Source: Betaproteobacteria bacterium
Lineage (GTDB): Bacteria > Pseudomonadota > Gammaproteobacteria > Burkholderiales > Burkholderiaceae
DNA length: 8,040 nucleotides
NCBI GenBank assembly: GCA_015654605.1
Contig: JAATGO010000245.1
Location: forward strand, 1-8,040
Direction: 5' to 3'
Positions within the stretch are counted from its first letter, which is position 1. The number at the start of each line of letters is the position of its first letter. Below are positions 7,256-8,040 of this stretch, piece after piece. Under the pieces are notes generated by a model. It saw only the letters and a list, made by a program, of their open reading frames with translations, ran no database searches and had not been told where the DNA came from. The position numbers and the translations under genes were made by a program.

Positions 7256-7421
7256 AGAGGCTGGGAGCCCGAGCGGCCGCAGTGTCCTCAGTACCACCGG
7301 CGATACAATGCACGAAACGAAATTCGCAGGGACAGTATGCTCAGTAGTCAGGAACCGCAGTATGGGGAATATACGAAACCCCGCATGTACGGTATGAGAG
7401 AATGGGTGCCCCTCCTCGATC
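7256..7421. other. Unidentified GC-rich segment between xylB and the nirB control region
   Basis: There is no credible gene in this segment. Reading frames cross it on both strands, but they continue into xylB out of frame and match nothing I recognise. Its base composition follows the xylB side (38 G/C in 7261-7320) rather than the nitrate genes. A short region (7350-7405) has paired arms, ACCG with CGGT and ATG-GGG with CCC-CG-CAT, that loosely recall domain V of a group II intron. The canonical GAGC/GUUC base and AGC triad are missing, so I do not call an intron. Confidence 0.4.
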
Positions 7422-8040
7422 CTATTCGGGTAATGGCGACCAGCGTCGATATAATTCTCGATAGCGCTGCAAGCGTGGCTGCAGGGTCGCATGGAGTTGC
7501 GCCTGCGGCAGATAGATATCCTGCTCGGGTGGCTTGCTGCACACCTCCTGCTCACTGCCGCCTGCTGCCAGCCAAGCCAGACGTGCCGCGCCCAGTGCAC
7601 CACCAGCTTCACTGCCGACATGGGTGACAATGCGCACCGACAAGGCATTGCTGAGCAGCTGAGCCCAATAGGCGCTGCGTGCACCACCGCCGACCAGCGA
7701 CAATTGCTGCACATCGGTACCCGCTACCCGCAAGGCATCTAGACCATCGGCCATGCCAAAGCTGACACCTTCAAGCACGGAATACGCCAGTGCAGCGCGC
7801 TGATGATCAGGTGACAAACCGTGAAAAGCGCCTTGTGCATACGGATCATTGTGGGGCGTACGCTCACCCGACAGATAGGGCAAAAACAGCGGCGCCTGTG
7901 CCAGTTGTTGTGGCGTCAGCCCCGCCACTTCCTGTAATACGGTTTGTTCATCCACATTGCATAGCCGGCAAAACCAGCGCAGACAGCTGGCGGCCGAGAG
8001 CATGACACTCATCTGGTGCCAGCGTTGTGGCAAGGTGTGA
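7422..8040 (-). CDS. xylB: Xylulokinase, C-terminal part (5' end beyond window)
   Basis: C-terminal part, about 205 residues, of an FGGY-family sugar kinase that phosphorylates D-xylulose to xylulose 5-phosphate. The reading frame is open to the right edge and the N-terminal domain lies outside. The visible start HTMPQRWHQMSVMLSAASCL closely follows the corresponding stretch of E. coli XylB. The motifs LPYLSGERTPHNDP and LVGGGARSAYWAQLL are the conserved C-terminal FGGY signatures, and GGALGAARLA follows. The gene ends at a TAG (7424-7422) at about the normal family C-terminus, so only the window cuts it. The internal ATG at 8033 is not the true start. Its composition is much more GC-rich than the nirBD genes it precedes on the same strand, and its role (xylose catabolism) is unrelated. 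Confidence 0.92.
   Translation of the reverse strand, partial: HTLPQRWHQMSVMLSAASCLRWFCRLCNVDEQTVLQEVAGLTPQQLAQAPLFLPYLSGERTPHNDPYAQGAFHGLSPDHQRAALAYSVLEGVSFGMADGLDALRVAGTDVQQLSLVGGGARSAYWAQLLSNALSVRIVTHVGSEAGGALGAARLAWLAAGGSEQEVCSKPPEQDIYLPQAQLHATLQPRLQRYRELYRRWSPLPE

Noticed and set aside
7350..7405. Group II intron domain V
   Set aside because: Some pairing and a CG bulge are reminiscent, but the standard GAGC/GUUC base, catalytic triad and stem regularity are absent. It is kept only as a speculative finding.
7178..7714. Open frame of 178 codons on the - strand overlapping xylB
   Set aside because: It runs out of frame through the clearly conserved xylulokinase sequence and has no recognisable motif in its unique part. 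Long open frames by chance are expected in GC-rich DNA.

Overview
The window holds a compact assimilatory nitrate/nitrite reduction locus next to the 3' part of an unrelated sugar-kinase gene. The proteins look proteobacterial. NirB and NirD resemble the enterobacterial NirBD enzyme along their whole length, and the partial kinase resembles enterobacterial XylB. I place the source in the Gammaproteobacteria or Betaproteobacteria and cannot name a genus.

Layout: Bases 1-71 are a short upstream region with one inverted repeat. A single large gene on the + strand (72-3911) encodes a molybdopterin nitrate reductase (NasA type) fused to a complete CysJ-like flavodoxin/FAD/NADPH reductase. It converges on a - strand operon, nirB (6918-4357) and nirD (4360-3977), whose coding regions overlap by an ATGA. 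These encode the NAD(P)H-dependent siroheme nitrite reductase. The two converging genes are 65 bases apart, with no clear terminator between them. Together the products would take nitrate to nitrite and then to ammonium in the cytoplasm, with each enzyme drawing electrons from NAD(P)H. No nitrate transporter, siroheme synthase or regulator gene is visible.

The most informative non-coding part is the nirB upstream region (about 6919-7100). On the - strand it carries a near-consensus sigma-54 promoter and a leader of about 156 nt. The leader contains a small hairpin with an A1/G4 hexaloop, a second hairpin, and then a textbook intrinsic terminator (14-bp stem plus ten T) ending 34 nt before the nirB start codon. 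This matches the nas operons known to be controlled by nitrogen limitation (NtrC/sigma-54) and by nitrate through an ANTAR-type antiterminator (NasR or NasT). The promoter and terminator are read directly from sequence; the antitermination mechanism is inference.

From about 7250 to the right edge the composition changes sharply. Sample 60-base lines give 23 G/C (1741-1800) and 26 G/C (6001-6060) in the nitrate genes, against 38 G/C (7261-7320) and 41 G/C (7561-7620) on the right. This GC-rich part holds about 170 bases I cannot identify and then the C-terminal part of xylulokinase (7422 to the window edge, - strand). The change suggests that the low-GC nitrate block and the xylose gene have different histories. 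I see no CRISPR array, tRNA, rRNA or intact mobile element, and no wholly new system. The fused nitrate reductase and the attenuated nirB leader are the two items most worth following up.
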